NCBI GenBank assembly: GCA_965216225.1
Contig: CBDCFF010000028.1
Location: 89,942-153,941, forward strand
Reading direction: 5' to 3'
From: 3107 sp965216225
Lineage (GTDB): Bacteria > Pseudomonadota > Alphaproteobacteria > Rhodobacterales > Rhodobacteraceae
Length of the DNA: 64,000 nucleotides
Shown piece after piece: positions 16,365-24,852 of the stretch (positions within the stretch are counted from its first letter, which is position 1; every line of letters starts with the position of its first letter). The translations under genes were made by a program, and so were the position numbers. Below the pieces are notes generated by a model. It worked only from the letters and a program-made list of their open reading frames with translations, had not been told where the DNA came from and searched no databases.

Positions 16365-17882
16365 ATGCTGAAGGACCTCGACATAGCCCCGGATGATCCT
16401 GCGGAACTGCGGGCAGTGAACCGGCTTCTGGCCGATGAAGTCAAGGCGCTGACCCTGAAGGTGAAACAACTCCAACACCAACTGGCGGGGCATGACCGGC
16501 ACCGGTTTGGATCGAAATCAGAAAGCCTCGACCAGCTCAATCTGGTCTTCCGGGAAGATGAGGCGATTGCCGAAGCCGCTGGAGAACAGGCGGCGCCTGC
16601 TCCAACGCCTGAAACGGACAAACCGGCCCGCCGGCACAGCCGCAAGCCCTTGCCCGATCATCCGGACCGGCACGAAGAGGTCTTGTCGCCGGGCGAGGAC
16701 TGCCGACGTTGCGGTGGGGCGTTGAAGAGGCTCGGTGAGGACGTGACCGAGGAGTTGGAATACAAACCGGGGCGTTTTGTCGTGAACCGGATCGTGCGTC
16801 CGCGTATGGCCTGTTCCTGTTGCGAGGCCATTGTCCAATCGCCGCTGCCATCGCGCCCGATCGAACGTGGCCGCCCGGGACCGGGGCTGCTGGCGCACGT
16901 GTTGGTCAGCAAATACGCGGACCACCTGCCGCTCTACCGTCAGTCGCAAATATACGCCCGTGAAGGCGTCGATCTTAATCGATCAACTCTGACCAATTGG
17001 GTTGGCGGCTCCACCGCGCTTCTGGAACCTCTGGCTGACACCATTGGCCGAATGGTCCGCCGAGGCGCGGCCACCTTCGCTGATGATACGCCTGTTAAAA
17101 TGCAGGCCCCCGGCAACAAGAAGACCAGGACCGCCCGTGTCTGGACCTATGTTCGCGATGAACGACCATGGTCTGGATCATCACCGCCCTGCGCGTGGTA
17201 TCAGTTCACGATTGATCGCAAGGGCGAACATCCCGTCTCACATCTCTCCGGCTACAAAGGCTGGGTCCATGCGGACGGGTATTCCGGCTTCAACGGGGTA
17301 TTCGGTGAGGACAAGGCCCAGGAGATGGCTTGTTTGGCGCACGTCAGACGCAAGTTTGTAGACATCTTTGCCGCGCAAGGCTCATCGATTGCCGAAGAAG
17401 CCCTCCGCCGGACCGCGGAACTCTATGCCGTCGAGAAAGAGGCGCGTGGCAAACCGTCTGAAGAGCGCGTTGCCATCCGTCAGGAAAAGGCAAAACCGAT
17501 CTTCGATGAACTTGAGACCTGGTTACACGCGCAGTTGCCAAATATATCTGGCAAGTCGCCTCTGGCCCAAGCGATCCGTTATGCCCTTGGTCGTTTGCCA
17601 AAGGCACGCGGTTATTTGAACCATGGCTTTCTGGAAGCGGACAACAACATCGCCGAACGCGCCATAAAACCTGTCGCCATAGGTCGCAAAAATTGGATGT
17701 TCGCCGGTTCCGAGGGCGGTGGCAAAGCCATGGCCATCGCCTACACCCTGATCGAAACGGCAAAGCTTGATAAAGTCGATCCACAAGCCTGGCTCACATG
17801 GGTTCTCGCCCGCATCGCGGATCACAAGATCACTCGGCTGGACGAGCTGATGCCCTGGCGTTACGCTGCATCAGCAGCGTAA
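16365..17882 (+). CDS. tnpC: IS66-family transposase TnpC
   Basis: Encodes 505 residues, full length for IS66. An N-terminal leucine-rich coiled coil (LLADEVKALTLKVKQLQHQL) precedes a cysteine pair cluster (CRRCGG, then CSCCE at about residues 105-148) resembling a zinc finger. The DDE domain follows, with FADDTPVKMQAPG, HADGYSGFNGVFG and FLEADNNIAERAIKPVAIGR carrying the acidic residues. All signs are of an intact enzyme. Confidence 0.94.
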   Translation: MLKDLDIAPDDPAELRAVNRLLADEVKALTLKVKQLQHQLAGHDRHRFGSKSESLDQLNLVFREDEAIAEAAGEQAAPAPTPETDKPARRHSRKPLPDHPDRHEEVLSPGEDCRRCGGALKRLGEDVTEELEYKPGRFVVNRIVRPRMACSCCEAIVQSPLPSRPIERGRPGPGLLAHVLVSKYADHLPLYRQSQIYAREGVDLNRSTLTNWVGGSTALLEPLADTIGRMVRRGAATFADDTPVKMQAPGNKKTRTARVWTYVRDERPWSGSSPPCAWYQFTIDRKGEHPVSHLSGYKGWVHADGYSGFNGVFGEDKAQEMACLAHVRRKFVDIFAAQGSSIAEEALRRTAELYAVEKEARGKPSEERVAIRQEKAKPIFDELETWLHAQLPNISGKSPLAQAIRYALGRLPKARGYLNHGFLEADNNIAERAIKPVAIGRKNWMFAGSEGGGKAMAIAYTLIETAKLDKVDPQAWLTWVLARIADHKITRLDELMPWRYAASAA

Positions 17883-17987
17883 CCGGGACGACCGGCAGTA
17901 CGCCAAGGCTCCTTCACCGAACGGTCACGAATGAATCAGATGTCAGCGCAAATGAAAACCCTGAATCTCAACAGGCCCTAGAGTCCT

Positions 17988-18472
17988 TCACATTTTGACT
18001 GAAGCATAGCCTGTGTTTTCGAGGTAGTTTTGGCATTCCTGTTGTGTGATTGATCCGACGAGGCGTCCAACGTATCGCCAGGCCTCTTCACTGGTTCGTT
18101 TCCGAGCCATCCGCATCCAGTGTTTGATCTTGGCGAATGTCTGCTCGATCGGGTTCAGGTCTGGCGAGTATGGTGGCAGGAACCACACCCGCGCGCCTGC
18201 CGCCTTGATGGCATCGCGCACGGCTTTCGATTTATGGCAGCCGAGGTTGTCCATGATGACGATATCGCCGGGCTTCAGTGCAGGGACAAGCAGTTGATCG
18301 ATATAGGCACGGAAGGACTGCCCGTTGATCGGGCCGTCAAAGACACAGGGCGCCGTCAATTGATCGCAGCGCAAGGCAGCAATGAACGTCATGGTGTTCC
18401 AGTGGCCATGGGGCGCAAAGCCGTGCAGGCGTTTGCCTTTTGGTCCCCAGCCGCGCAGCGGAGCCATGTTGG
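17988..18472 (-). pseudogene. IS630-II transposase, C-terminal part
   Basis: Encodes TNMAPLRGWGPKGKRLHGFA, GDIVIMDNLGCHKSKAVRDA and YSPDLNPIEQTFAKIKHWMR, the second D and E of an IS630-family DDE domain, ending VKM. It is the 3' half of the gene whose 5' half lies at 21125-21581 beyond IS21 copy 1; the rejoined junction reads FIDETWIKTNMAPLRG, a perfect family match. Confidence 0.88.
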
Positions 18473-18606
18473 TCTTGATTGTAGCGCGACAATCAAGATG
18501 AGAAGTGCGCGTCAATCAGGATGAGAATCCTTGGTCGCGACGTTTGGGACGATGCCGGGCTTTTGTGCCGCGATCAAGGGGTTTGTTTTTTGATTGTCGC
18601 GGAGCG

Positions 18607-19416
18607 TCAATCAGCTTTGGTGTTTTCCGGTGTGGCTTTTTGTGCAGGCCTTCCCGGCCCCTTTGCCTTTTGTGCTGCTCTTCGCCGGTAGCTTTCGACA
18701 TTCATCTCGAAGATGGTTGCGTGGTGCACGAGCCTGTCGACGGCGGCCAATGTCATGGCCGGGTCTGGAAAAATCGCATTCCACTCCCCGAAGGGCTGGT
18801 TGGCCGTGATCAACATTGAGCGGCGTTCATATCTCGCGCTGATGAGTTCGAAGAGCACACTGGTTTCAGCCTGATCCTTGGTGACGTAGGTGATGTCATC
18901 GAGGATCAGCAGATGGAATTTGTCGAGCTTTGCAATGGCACTTTCGAGGACGAGATCGCGGCGGGCCTGTTGGAGTTTCTGGACCAGATCGGTGGTGCGG
19001 CTGAATAGGACGCGGTAGCCTTGCTCGACAAGGGCGAGCCCGATGGCTGAGCCGAGATGTGATTTGCCCACACCTGGCGGCCCAAACAGCAGGATGTTGC
19101 CGCCCTTTCCGATCCAGCTGTCGCCAGCGGTGATCGCACTGACATGGGCCTTGGACAGCATGGGGACGGCTGTGAAGTCGAAGGTGTCGATCGTTTTTCC
19201 GGGCAACAGGCGTGCCTGTGCGAGATGTCGCTCGATACGACGGCGATCTCGTTCAGCCAGTTCATGCTCCACCAGGGTGCTGAGCATCCGAGCGGCGGGC
19301 CAGCCTTCCTTGTCGGCTTGTTCCGCAAAGCGCGGCCATAGCGCCTTGATGGCTGGCAAGCGCAATTCGGTCAGAGCCAAGGTTAGGCGGGCGGTATCGG
19401 TCTGGGGCGATGTCAT
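18607..19416 (-). CDS. istB: IS21-family IstB ATPase (copy 1)
   Basis: Encodes 269 residues. IstB is an AAA+ helper that assembles on target DNA and stimulates the IstA transposase. The Walker A motif GPPGVGKSHLGSAIG (about residues 110-124) and Walker B KFHLLILDDITYV are present, with the sensor LITANQPFGEWNAIF later. The gene overlaps istA by 4 bases. A basic, alanine-rich tail (RRRAAQKAKGPGRPAQKA) closes it. Confidence 0.96.
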   Translation of the reverse strand: MTSPQTDTARLTLALTELRLPAIKALWPRFAEQADKEGWPAARMLSTLVEHELAERDRRRIERHLAQARLLPGKTIDTFDFTAVPMLSKAHVSAITAGDSWIGKGGNILLFGPPGVGKSHLGSAIGLALVEQGYRVLFSRTTDLVQKLQQARRDLVLESAIAKLDKFHLLILDDITYVTKDQAETSVLFELISARYERRSMLITANQPFGEWNAIFPDPAMTLAAVDRLVHHATIFEMNVESYRRRAAQKAKGPGRPAQKATPENTKAD

Positions 19417-20933
19417 GCTGTCACCTCCTGAGCGGATGGCGTACCGCCGACCAACTGGTCGTAAGATGACAGGTCGGCCAGTTGCACCGCGACTTGGGGG
19501 AGTGCGTCTTGTGATGGGCTAAACACTGCGCGTAGGGCCGCCATGTCAGGCGGGCGCTTCTGGCGAAGGTCCTCCTCAAGCTGCGCTGCCAATTCAGCCT
19601 CGCAGCCCCGCTCGTGTGCCAGCGCCAGAAGATCGACAACCATGCGACACGCCGCCTTCTCACTGGTCTGCTCCAGCAGGAATGCGAACATGTTACGGAA
19701 CGCCCGGCGCGGGAATAGCTGATCCCGATAGACCAGCCCCATCAGCGCCATGGGCTTTTTGCGCAAGGAGTGGATGACGTGGTGGTAATTGACCACGTGC
19801 CCATGGCTCCCGGTGCTCGAGGCTCGTCCGCGTGTCAGCGTTAGCAGGGCAGAGCTTCCCAGGAACAGCTCCAACCGATCATCGTAGAGCCGAACCCGCA
19901 GCTGATGCCCGATCAACCGGGATGGCACGGTGTAGAACACCTTGCGCAAGGTGAAGCCCCCGGAGGAAGTGACGCGCAACGTGATCTCCTCGTAATCCGT
20001 GGTCCGCCGCGTCGGCAAAGGTCTGAGGCTCGCACGTTCCGCATCGATACGCTTGGCATTGCGGGCGTTGATCCGGCCCACGATCTCGTCGATGAAGCGA
20101 CGATAATCTTGCAAGCTTTCGAAGTCGCGCGACCCACGCATGACCAGCGCGTCCTCAATGGTGCGCTTCAGATGCCCATTGGGGCTCTCGATGGAACCGT
20201 TCTCGTGTGCGACGCCCTTGTTGTTGCGCGTCGGCGTCATTCCATAATGGTTGCACAGGGCGTCGAAGCGGTCGGTTAGATCGGCCCGGGATGACTTATC
20301 CAGGTTCTTGAAGGCCGCCGACAGGCTGTCAGTTCCATGATTGTGTGGCACGCCGCCGAGCGTCCAGAGGGCGTTCTGCAATCCCTCAGCCAGCGCCACA
20401 TAGCTTTCGCCGCCCAGCACGACGTGGGCGTGCTGAAACCCGCTATAGGCAAGCCGGAAGTGATACAGTCGATGGCCCAGTGCCTCACCGGCAATGGTCA
20501 CACCCAACTTGCCCATGGCGGTGAAATCCGACAGGCCCATTTTGCCCGGTGTGTGGGTCTGCCGGAAAATGACGTCCTGTTCAGGGCCGTGTTCCGCATT
20601 CCAGGCGCGTATCCGTCGCTCCAGAGTCCGTCGGATGCCCGTACCCAGATCAGAATGCCGACGCAGAAGCTCCTCGTAAACCGCCACAGGTCGGATCCCC
20701 GGTGAGGACCGCAGAAGCGGCACGACCTCCGCATCAAAAATGTCCGCCAGCGGGTCCGGACGCCGCCGGCCGCGAGGGGCCTTCTTCTGTGATGGTAAAA
20801 TTGGGTCAGCTTGCAGCCGATAGCCCGTTGCCTGGCTGATCCCCGCCTTGGCAGCGGCAACGGCAACGGAATGGGTCGATCTGAGCGTCATGAAGAGCCT
20901 CATTTGTTGGTCAGTGACATGACAGCCCGGCAT
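19413..20933 (-). CDS. istA: IS21-family IstA transposase (copy 1)
   Basis: Encodes 506 residues from ATG 20933, which has a GGGGA-type ribosome binding site; a start 27 bases upstream is possible. The order is HTH (SVAVAAAKAGISQATGYRL), DDE domain with FTAMGKLGVTIAGE, VPHNHGTDSLSAAFK and VAHENGSIESPNGHLKRTIE, then a C-terminal beta domain. DDE residues appear intact. A 15-bp inverted repeat at 21009-21071 lies upstream and may block outside transcription. Confidence 0.94.
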   Translation of the reverse strand: MPGCHVTDQQMRLFMTLRSTHSVAVAAAKAGISQATGYRLQADPILPSQKKAPRGRRRPDPLADIFDAEVVPLLRSSPGIRPVAVYEELLRRHSDLGTGIRRTLERRIRAWNAEHGPEQDVIFRQTHTPGKMGLSDFTAMGKLGVTIAGEALGHRLYHFRLAYSGFQHAHVVLGGESYVALAEGLQNALWTLGGVPHNHGTDSLSAAFKNLDKSSRADLTDRFDALCNHYGMTPTRNNKGVAHENGSIESPNGHLKRTIEDALVMRGSRDFESLQDYRRFIDEIVGRINARNAKRIDAERASLRPLPTRRTTDYEEITLRVTSSGGFTLRKVFYTVPSRLIGHQLRVRLYDDRLELFLGSSALLTLTRGRASSTGSHGHVVNYHHVIHSLRKKPMALMGLVYRDQLFPRRAFRNMFAFLLEQTSEKAACRMVVDLLALAHERGCEAELAAQLEEDLRQKRPPDMAALRAVFSPSQDALPQVAVQLADLSSYDQLVGGTPSAQEVTA

Positions 20934-21008
20934 GAACGATCCCCTTGCACAGAAAATCATTCCTTATCCGAGCCGGCCACAACCGTCAGGCCCGCCCCAA
21001 AAGGGCAA

Positions 21009-21071
21009 AACGCGTGTGCGGGGCCTCCCCAGTCGGGCTACGCCCTCCCTGCGAGCCCCCGCACACGCGTT
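21009..21071 (-). terminator. Large stem-loop upstream of istA (IS21 copy 1)
   Basis: Arms AACGCGTGTGCGGGG and CCCCGCACACGCGTT (15 bp, perfect) enclose about 33 bases and are followed by a TTTTGCCCTTTT tract in the direction of istA. It sits between the terminal repeat and istA in both IS21 copies (27029-27091 in copy 2). Probably shields istA from read-through transcription. Confidence 0.5.
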
Positions 21072-21124
21072 CTCATCCTGATTGACGCTGGATTCTCACC
21101 TTGTTTGTCGCGCAGCATCTTGAT

Positions 21125-21581
21125 CCAGGTTTCATCAATGAAGACCAGCTTGCGCGGATCGAGTTGACGCATGACCCCCTTCCAGCGCTTTCGCCGGCGG
21201 GCCACATCGGCTCGGGCCCGCTCAAGGGCGAGCAGTGTTTTTTTTGAAGCTCAGCCCCTCGCGGCGCATGAAGTGCCAGACCGCATTGTGGGACACCTTG
21301 ACGCCCCGCTTCGCCAGCATGTCTTTCAGACCATGCAGCGTCAGGTGCGGCGTGCGGTTGATCTGCTCCAGGATAAAATCACGGTGGGGTTCAAGGATAA
21401 TCCTGCGGTGGCCACCCATCTTGCCAGGCGCCACGCTGCCAGTCTCGCGATATCGCTGGCGCCACTTGATCACCGAAGAAACAGCCACCGAGAAACGGGC
21501 AGCCACAACACGTGCCGTCTCGCCGGAAACAACAGCTGCTACTGCACGCTCCCGAAGATCATTCGAATAGGGTTTTACCAT
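21125..21581 (-). pseudogene. IS630-II transposase, N-terminal part
   Basis: Starts MVKPYSNDLRERAVAAVVSG at 21581, with the HTH VVAARFSVAVSSVIKWRQRY and the linker THLTLHGLKDMLAKRG-like region through FMRREGLSFKK. A run of eight A/T bases near 21238-21245 causes a frameshift; the alternative frame continues LALERARADVARRRKRWKGV to RKLVFIDETWIKM with the first catalytic aspartate, then meets IS21 copy 1. So it is broken twice, by indel and by insertion. Confidence 0.87.
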
Positions 21582-21670
21582 GCATGCCGGCCTCCAGTCC
21601 CGGCACGCAGTTTGAATCACAATTCAACGAAAAACGGAATCCCGAGATTCAAACAAATGATGAACCGCTC

Positions 21671-22838
21671 TAGTCACCTGCATCTAAAGTTCGGCACATG
21701 AGTTTTGTTGGGCGCGTTGGCAGAACCGCTTGACGGAGGCGAGGATATGGTCGGCGGGTTTGACCCATTTGCAGGGTTTGGGGTTTTCGTTATGGGCCTC
21801 GATAAATGCAGCGATATCGGCTTCCAGTTCCGCCGTTGAACGATGGACGCCGCGCTGCAGTTGCTTGCGCGTCAGTTCAGCAAACCAACGCTCCACCTGA
21901 TTGATCCAACTGGCCGAGGTCGGTGTGAAGTGGACATGCCAATGCGGGCGGCGTGCCAGCCAGGCCTTGATCTTCGGGGTTTTGTGGGTGGCGTAATTGT
22001 CCATGACGATATGCACCTCCGGCCCGTCCGGCATCTGCCGGTCGATCTGTTTGAGGAAGTCGAGGAACTCGGTGGCGCGGTGCCGCTTGTAGCATTTGCC
22101 GATCACGGCGCCGGTGGCGATATCCAGTGCTGCAAAAAGCGACGTCGTGCCGTGTCGGATGTAGGTGTGGGTGCGCCGCTCGGCCACGCCGGGCGCCATT
22201 GGCAGCACAGGCTGTTCGCGATCCAGCGCCTGGATTTGCGATTTCTCGTCAACACACAACACGATAGCCCTGTTCGGCGGTGACAGGTACAGCCCGACGA
22301 TATCGTGCACCTTGTCCACGAACAGCGGGTCGGTTGAGAGCTTGAATGTCTCGCTTCGGTGCGGTTGCAGGCCGAACGCGTTCCAAATCCGCCGGATGGT
22401 GGTGTGCGACAGTCCCGTCGCCGCAGCCATGCTTCGGAGCGACCAATGGGTCGCATCCCTCGGGGTCGTGTTCAGCGTGCGCTCAATCACCGCAGTCACC
22501 TGATCGTCCGACACGGTGCGCGGGCGACCGGAACGGTATTCGTCGGTGAGACCTTCAATCCGGCATCGCACAAAACGTCTGCGCCATTTGCCGACTGTGT
22601 GTTCATGCACCCCAAGCCGGGCCGCCACTTCCTTGCTCGCCAATCCATCGGCGCACAGCAGGATCATCCGGCATCGGTCCGACAGCGAACGTGCCGCTTT
22701 GGGACGCCGAACCTGACCCTCGAGAAAACGGCGCTCATCTTCGCTCAAAACCACTGCATCCGCCAAACGTCCCACCATCGCAACATCCTCCTCAATTCCC
22801 GCTCAGTCAATGATACAAAGTACAATTCCGGGGGACTA
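21671..22838 (-). mobile_element. IS630-family element (IS630-I), copy 2
   Basis: Tips TAGTCACCTGCATCTAAAG at 21671 and, inverted, TAGTCCCCCGGAATTGTAC ending at 22838 have TA at both ends. The left TA is shared with IS630-II. It is inverted relative to copy 1 (13517-14683), so the two copies flank the IS5/IS66/IS630-II/IS21 block as an 8 kb-apart inverted repeat. Confidence 0.9.
21684..22778 (-). CDS. IS630-family transposase (copy 2, intact)
   Basis: Encodes 364 residues, starting MVGRLADAVVLSEDERRFLE and ending NSCAEL. The N-terminal HTH (SKEVAARLGVHEHTVGKWRR), LCVDEKSQIQALDREQP, IVMDNYATHKTPKIKAW and TPTSASWINQVERWFAELTR give a complete DDE enzyme. Unlike copy 1 it keeps the TAG stop and the SWINQ motif, so this is probably the active form. 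Confidence 0.94.
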   Translation of the reverse strand: MVGRLADAVVLSEDERRFLEGQVRRPKAARSLSDRCRMILLCADGLASKEVAARLGVHEHTVGKWRRRFVRCRIEGLTDEYRSGRPRTVSDDQVTAVIERTLNTTPRDATHWSLRSMAAATGLSHTTIRRIWNAFGLQPHRSETFKLSTDPLFVDKVHDIVGLYLSPPNRAIVLCVDEKSQIQALDREQPVLPMAPGVAERRTHTYIRHGTTSLFAALDIATGAVIGKCYKRHRATEFLDFLKQIDRQMPDGPEVHIVMDNYATHKTPKIKAWLARRPHWHVHFTPTSASWINQVERWFAELTRKQLQRGVHRSTAELEADIAAFIEAHNENPKPCKWVKPADHILASVKRFCQRAQQNSCAEL

Positions 22839-22926
22839 GGTCGTTTGAACACTCGGAACAGATTGTATGGTGTTCGCTGTAAGATTATGGTTTCCTGCTA
22901 ATAATATGCTCTGAAAGGCCATAACC

Positions 22927-24012
22927 ATGACCGCAGAAGTCAATCAATCCGAAGATGACCAATTAGTAGGTGATCAAGTAGTTGAGGATGAGGAGGAGGA
23001 GCTCGACGATGAGGATGTCGTATACCAAATCAACACCTTTGGTGCCGACTATACCGTCGATGGACTTGTAAAGAGATTTGATCGCGGTGATATCTACAGG
23101 CCGGAGTTTCAGAGAAACTTTGTCTGGACTTGGCCTCAGGCTTCAAAATTCATCGAGTCAATTCTGCTCGGTTTACCAATTCCGAGTGTTTTTCTTTATC
23201 GGGAGGAAAGCACTCAGAAGCACCTAATCGTGGACGGTCTACAACGCTTAACTACGCTTCATGCTTTCCACAAAGGCAGGTTTCAACACAATGATCGAGT
23301 TTTTCGATTAAAGGACGTAAAAAGGCGTTTCGACGGCCGAACAATCGATGAACTTGAAGAAGAAGACCATCGCCGTTTCGAAGACGCTGTCATTCACGCG
23401 ATGATTATTCAACAAATGGCTCCAGATGACGATAACAGCTCCGTCTTTCATATATTTGATAGGCTGAACTCAAACGGCACTCCCCTCCAGCCGCAAGAAA
23501 TGCGCGCCGCGATTTATCATGGGCCATTTCAAGCCCTGCTTGGAAAACTCAATGAAGACAAACTGTGGCGTGAGATTTTCGGACCTGTTCACAAACGTGC
23601 AAAGGACCAAGAACTCATTCTACGGTTTTTGGCTTTGACAAACAGACGTGATACTTATGAAAAGCCCATGAAAAATTTCTTGAACAATTTCATGGGGGTA
23701 AATCGACACTTAAATGGCGAAGTCGCCAACGAACTCAGTCAACAGTTTTTGGGAACAATTGATAGGGCTTATGGCGCATTGGGCGGGCGGGCATTTAGAC
23801 CACAGCGTGCTATGAACGTGGCAGTTTATGACGCGATAATGATCGCAATTGTGTCCTGTCCTGATGCCGAGCCCGAACATATCAAGCTCGCATACGACAA
23901 CTTGATTGCAGACGACAGGTTCATGCGTATGAGCAGCGATGCAACTTCAAACGAAGCCAATGTGCATGGTCGAATCGATATGGCGATAGCAGAAATAAAT
24001 GCCGCTACTTAG
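22927..24012 (+). CDS. DUF262 (GmrSD N-terminal-like) protein
   Basis: Encodes 361 residues. A very acidic N-terminus (DEEEELDDEDVV, residues 21-32) precedes the DUF262 core: YRPEFQRNFVW (57-67), IVDGLQRLTTL (101-111, the family's DGQQR signature with L for the first Q) and FDRLNSNGTPLQPQEMRAAI (177-196). DUF262 is a ParB/Srx-like fold present in GmrS-type restriction proteins and other defence genes, where it binds or hydrolyses nucleotides. The gene lacks the C-terminal DUF1524 HNH nuclease of GmrSD fusions. It is visibly AT-rich against its surroundings, overlaps the HEPN gene by 14 bases, and is boxed in by IS elements. Activity and target unknown. Confidence 0.85.
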   Translation: MTAEVNQSEDDQLVGDQVVEDEEEELDDEDVVYQINTFGADYTVDGLVKRFDRGDIYRPEFQRNFVWTWPQASKFIESILLGLPIPSVFLYREESTQKHLIVDGLQRLTTLHAFHKGRFQHNDRVFRLKDVKRRFDGRTIDELEEEDHRRFEDAVIHAMIIQQMAPDDDNSSVFHIFDRLNSNGTPLQPQEMRAAIYHGPFQALLGKLNEDKLWREIFGPVHKRAKDQELILRFLALTNRRDTYEKPMKNFLNNFMGVNRHLNGEVANELSQQFLGTIDRAYGALGGRAFRPQRAMNVAVYDAIMIAIVSCPDAEPEHIKLAYDNLIADDRFMRMSSDATSNEANVHGRIDMAIAEINAAT

Positions 24013-24469
24013 GATTACCCAACACGCCGATCGCATAGACGCCTTGCTGACGACAATGGACGCGACCGTTCAAGACGTGGACGCTCGGATTCAGAATGTT
24101 TTTGCAAACCATGTTGTTTTGGCAGGTGCAGGCTACGTGGAGGGCGCCGTGTTAGCTACTCTGTCAGAATATGGTCGGGTGCATGGGAATCCAAGAATTT
24201 CAAGGTTTGTCGAGAAATCTGTCGCCAGAAACAATTCGCTAAATTGTGAGAAGATTGCGAAAATTCTGCATCAATTCGATAAAGATTGGTGGCCGACTAT
24301 TGAACAAAATACTGGGGCTGAGAACACAGCCGCGGTTGATAGTCTCAAAACGCTCCGTGACCAAATTGCACACGGGAGACCAAATGGAACTGGCTACATG
24401 ACCGTCAAAGATTACTACACAAATTCTAAGCGGTTTGTTTTAGATTTTGCTGCGGTAATTATACCGTGA
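23999..24469 (+). CDS. HEPN-domain protein (putative RNase effector)
   Basis: Encodes 156 residues, all helical in character. An early segment (AGAGYVEGAVLATLSEYGR, 42-60) and the late TLRDQIAHGRPNG (118-130) hold the HEPN pattern; R120-x4-H125 fits the Rx4-6H RNase signature. The closest type I can suggest is the RiboL-PSP/MAE_28990-like HEPN group, but this is a pattern judgement. Its start lies 14 bases inside the DUF262 gene, implying coupled translation. HEPN proteins act as RNases in toxin-antitoxin, abortive infection and CRISPR systems. AT-rich like its partner. Confidence 0.72.
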   Translation: MPLLRITQHADRIDALLTTMDATVQDVDARIQNVFANHVVLAGAGYVEGAVLATLSEYGRVHGNPRISRFVEKSVARNNSLNCEKIAKILHQFDKDWWPTIEQNTGAENTAAVDSLKTLRDQIAHGRPNGTGYMTVKDYYTNSKRFVLDFAAVIIP

Positions 24470-24852
24470 TCCAACGCCCTCAGAACGTAAGCGTCCGGCG
24501 AACCCGTTCTTAACGCTCTTTGTGAATGCTGCGAGTCTATGCGTTGATTTCGGTCGATAAGCGTCCGCCTAAATAAGCGGACACGTATGATGGCAGGGAA
24601 CGGTCGCCGAGGGCGGTATACAGACAAGTTTAAGCGGCAGGTTTTGGCTGAGACTTTTGAACCGGGCGCATCTGTTGCTGCAGTGGCGCGCAAACATGAT
24701 CTCAATGCGAACATGTTGTTTGGCTGGCGCCCGGACCCGCGCTTTGTACCAGCCGCGCGCGACCTTGCGTCCTTTTTGCCTGTTGAGGTGCAAGCAACAG
24801 ACGTGGCCCTTGCACCATCGAGCCGTATCGTCCTCGATGTAGCACTTGCCTC

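Larger units (their letters stand above)
15497..17928 (+). mobile_element. Complete IS66-family element with 8-bp target duplication
   Basis: Imperfect terminal repeats start GTGAGCGTCCGTTGAAG at 15497 and, inverted, GTGACCGTTCGGTGAAG ending at 17928. The 8-bp sequence GAATGAAT is duplicated at 15489-15496 and 17929-17936. It carries tnpA, tnpB and tnpC in order on the plus strand. The intact repeats, duplication and reading frames make it a recent and potentially active insertion in the IS5-type element. Confidence 0.93.
14684..17979 (-). mobile_element. IS5-family (IS427-type) element interrupted by IS66
   Basis: Perfect 18-bp terminal inverted repeats AGGGCCTGTTGAGATTCA lie at 14684-14701 and, inverted, 17962-17979. 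The right side reads CTAG at the edge and the left side CCAG, consistent with a CTAG/TA target duplication in which one copy mutated. The transposase (14699-15468) is broken and an IS66 element sits between its start and the right terminal repeat. Confidence 0.82.
18480..21117 (-). mobile_element. IS21-family element, copy 1 (2638 bp)
   Basis: Terminal repeats TGTAGCGCGACAATCAAG (from 18480) and, inverted, TGCTGCGCGACAAACAAG (ending 21117) bound the element. A 7-bp duplication TCTTGAT flanks it (18473-18479 and 21118-21124). It carries istA and istB. Copy 2 at 26983-29620 has the same length, opposite orientation and only a few visible differences near the istB end. Confidence 0.95.
17979..21672 (-). 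mobile_element. IS630-family element (IS630-II) split by IS21 copy 1
   Basis: Terminal repeats read TAGAGTCCTTCACATTTTG from 17979 and, inverted, TAGAGCGGTTCATCATTTG ending at 21672, each with the TA target. The right TA is shared with the next element, IS630-I copy 2, and the left TA with the IS5-type terminal repeat. The transposase is split by IS21 at 18480-21117; removing IS21 and one 7-bp duplication rejoins it. Confidence 0.85.
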
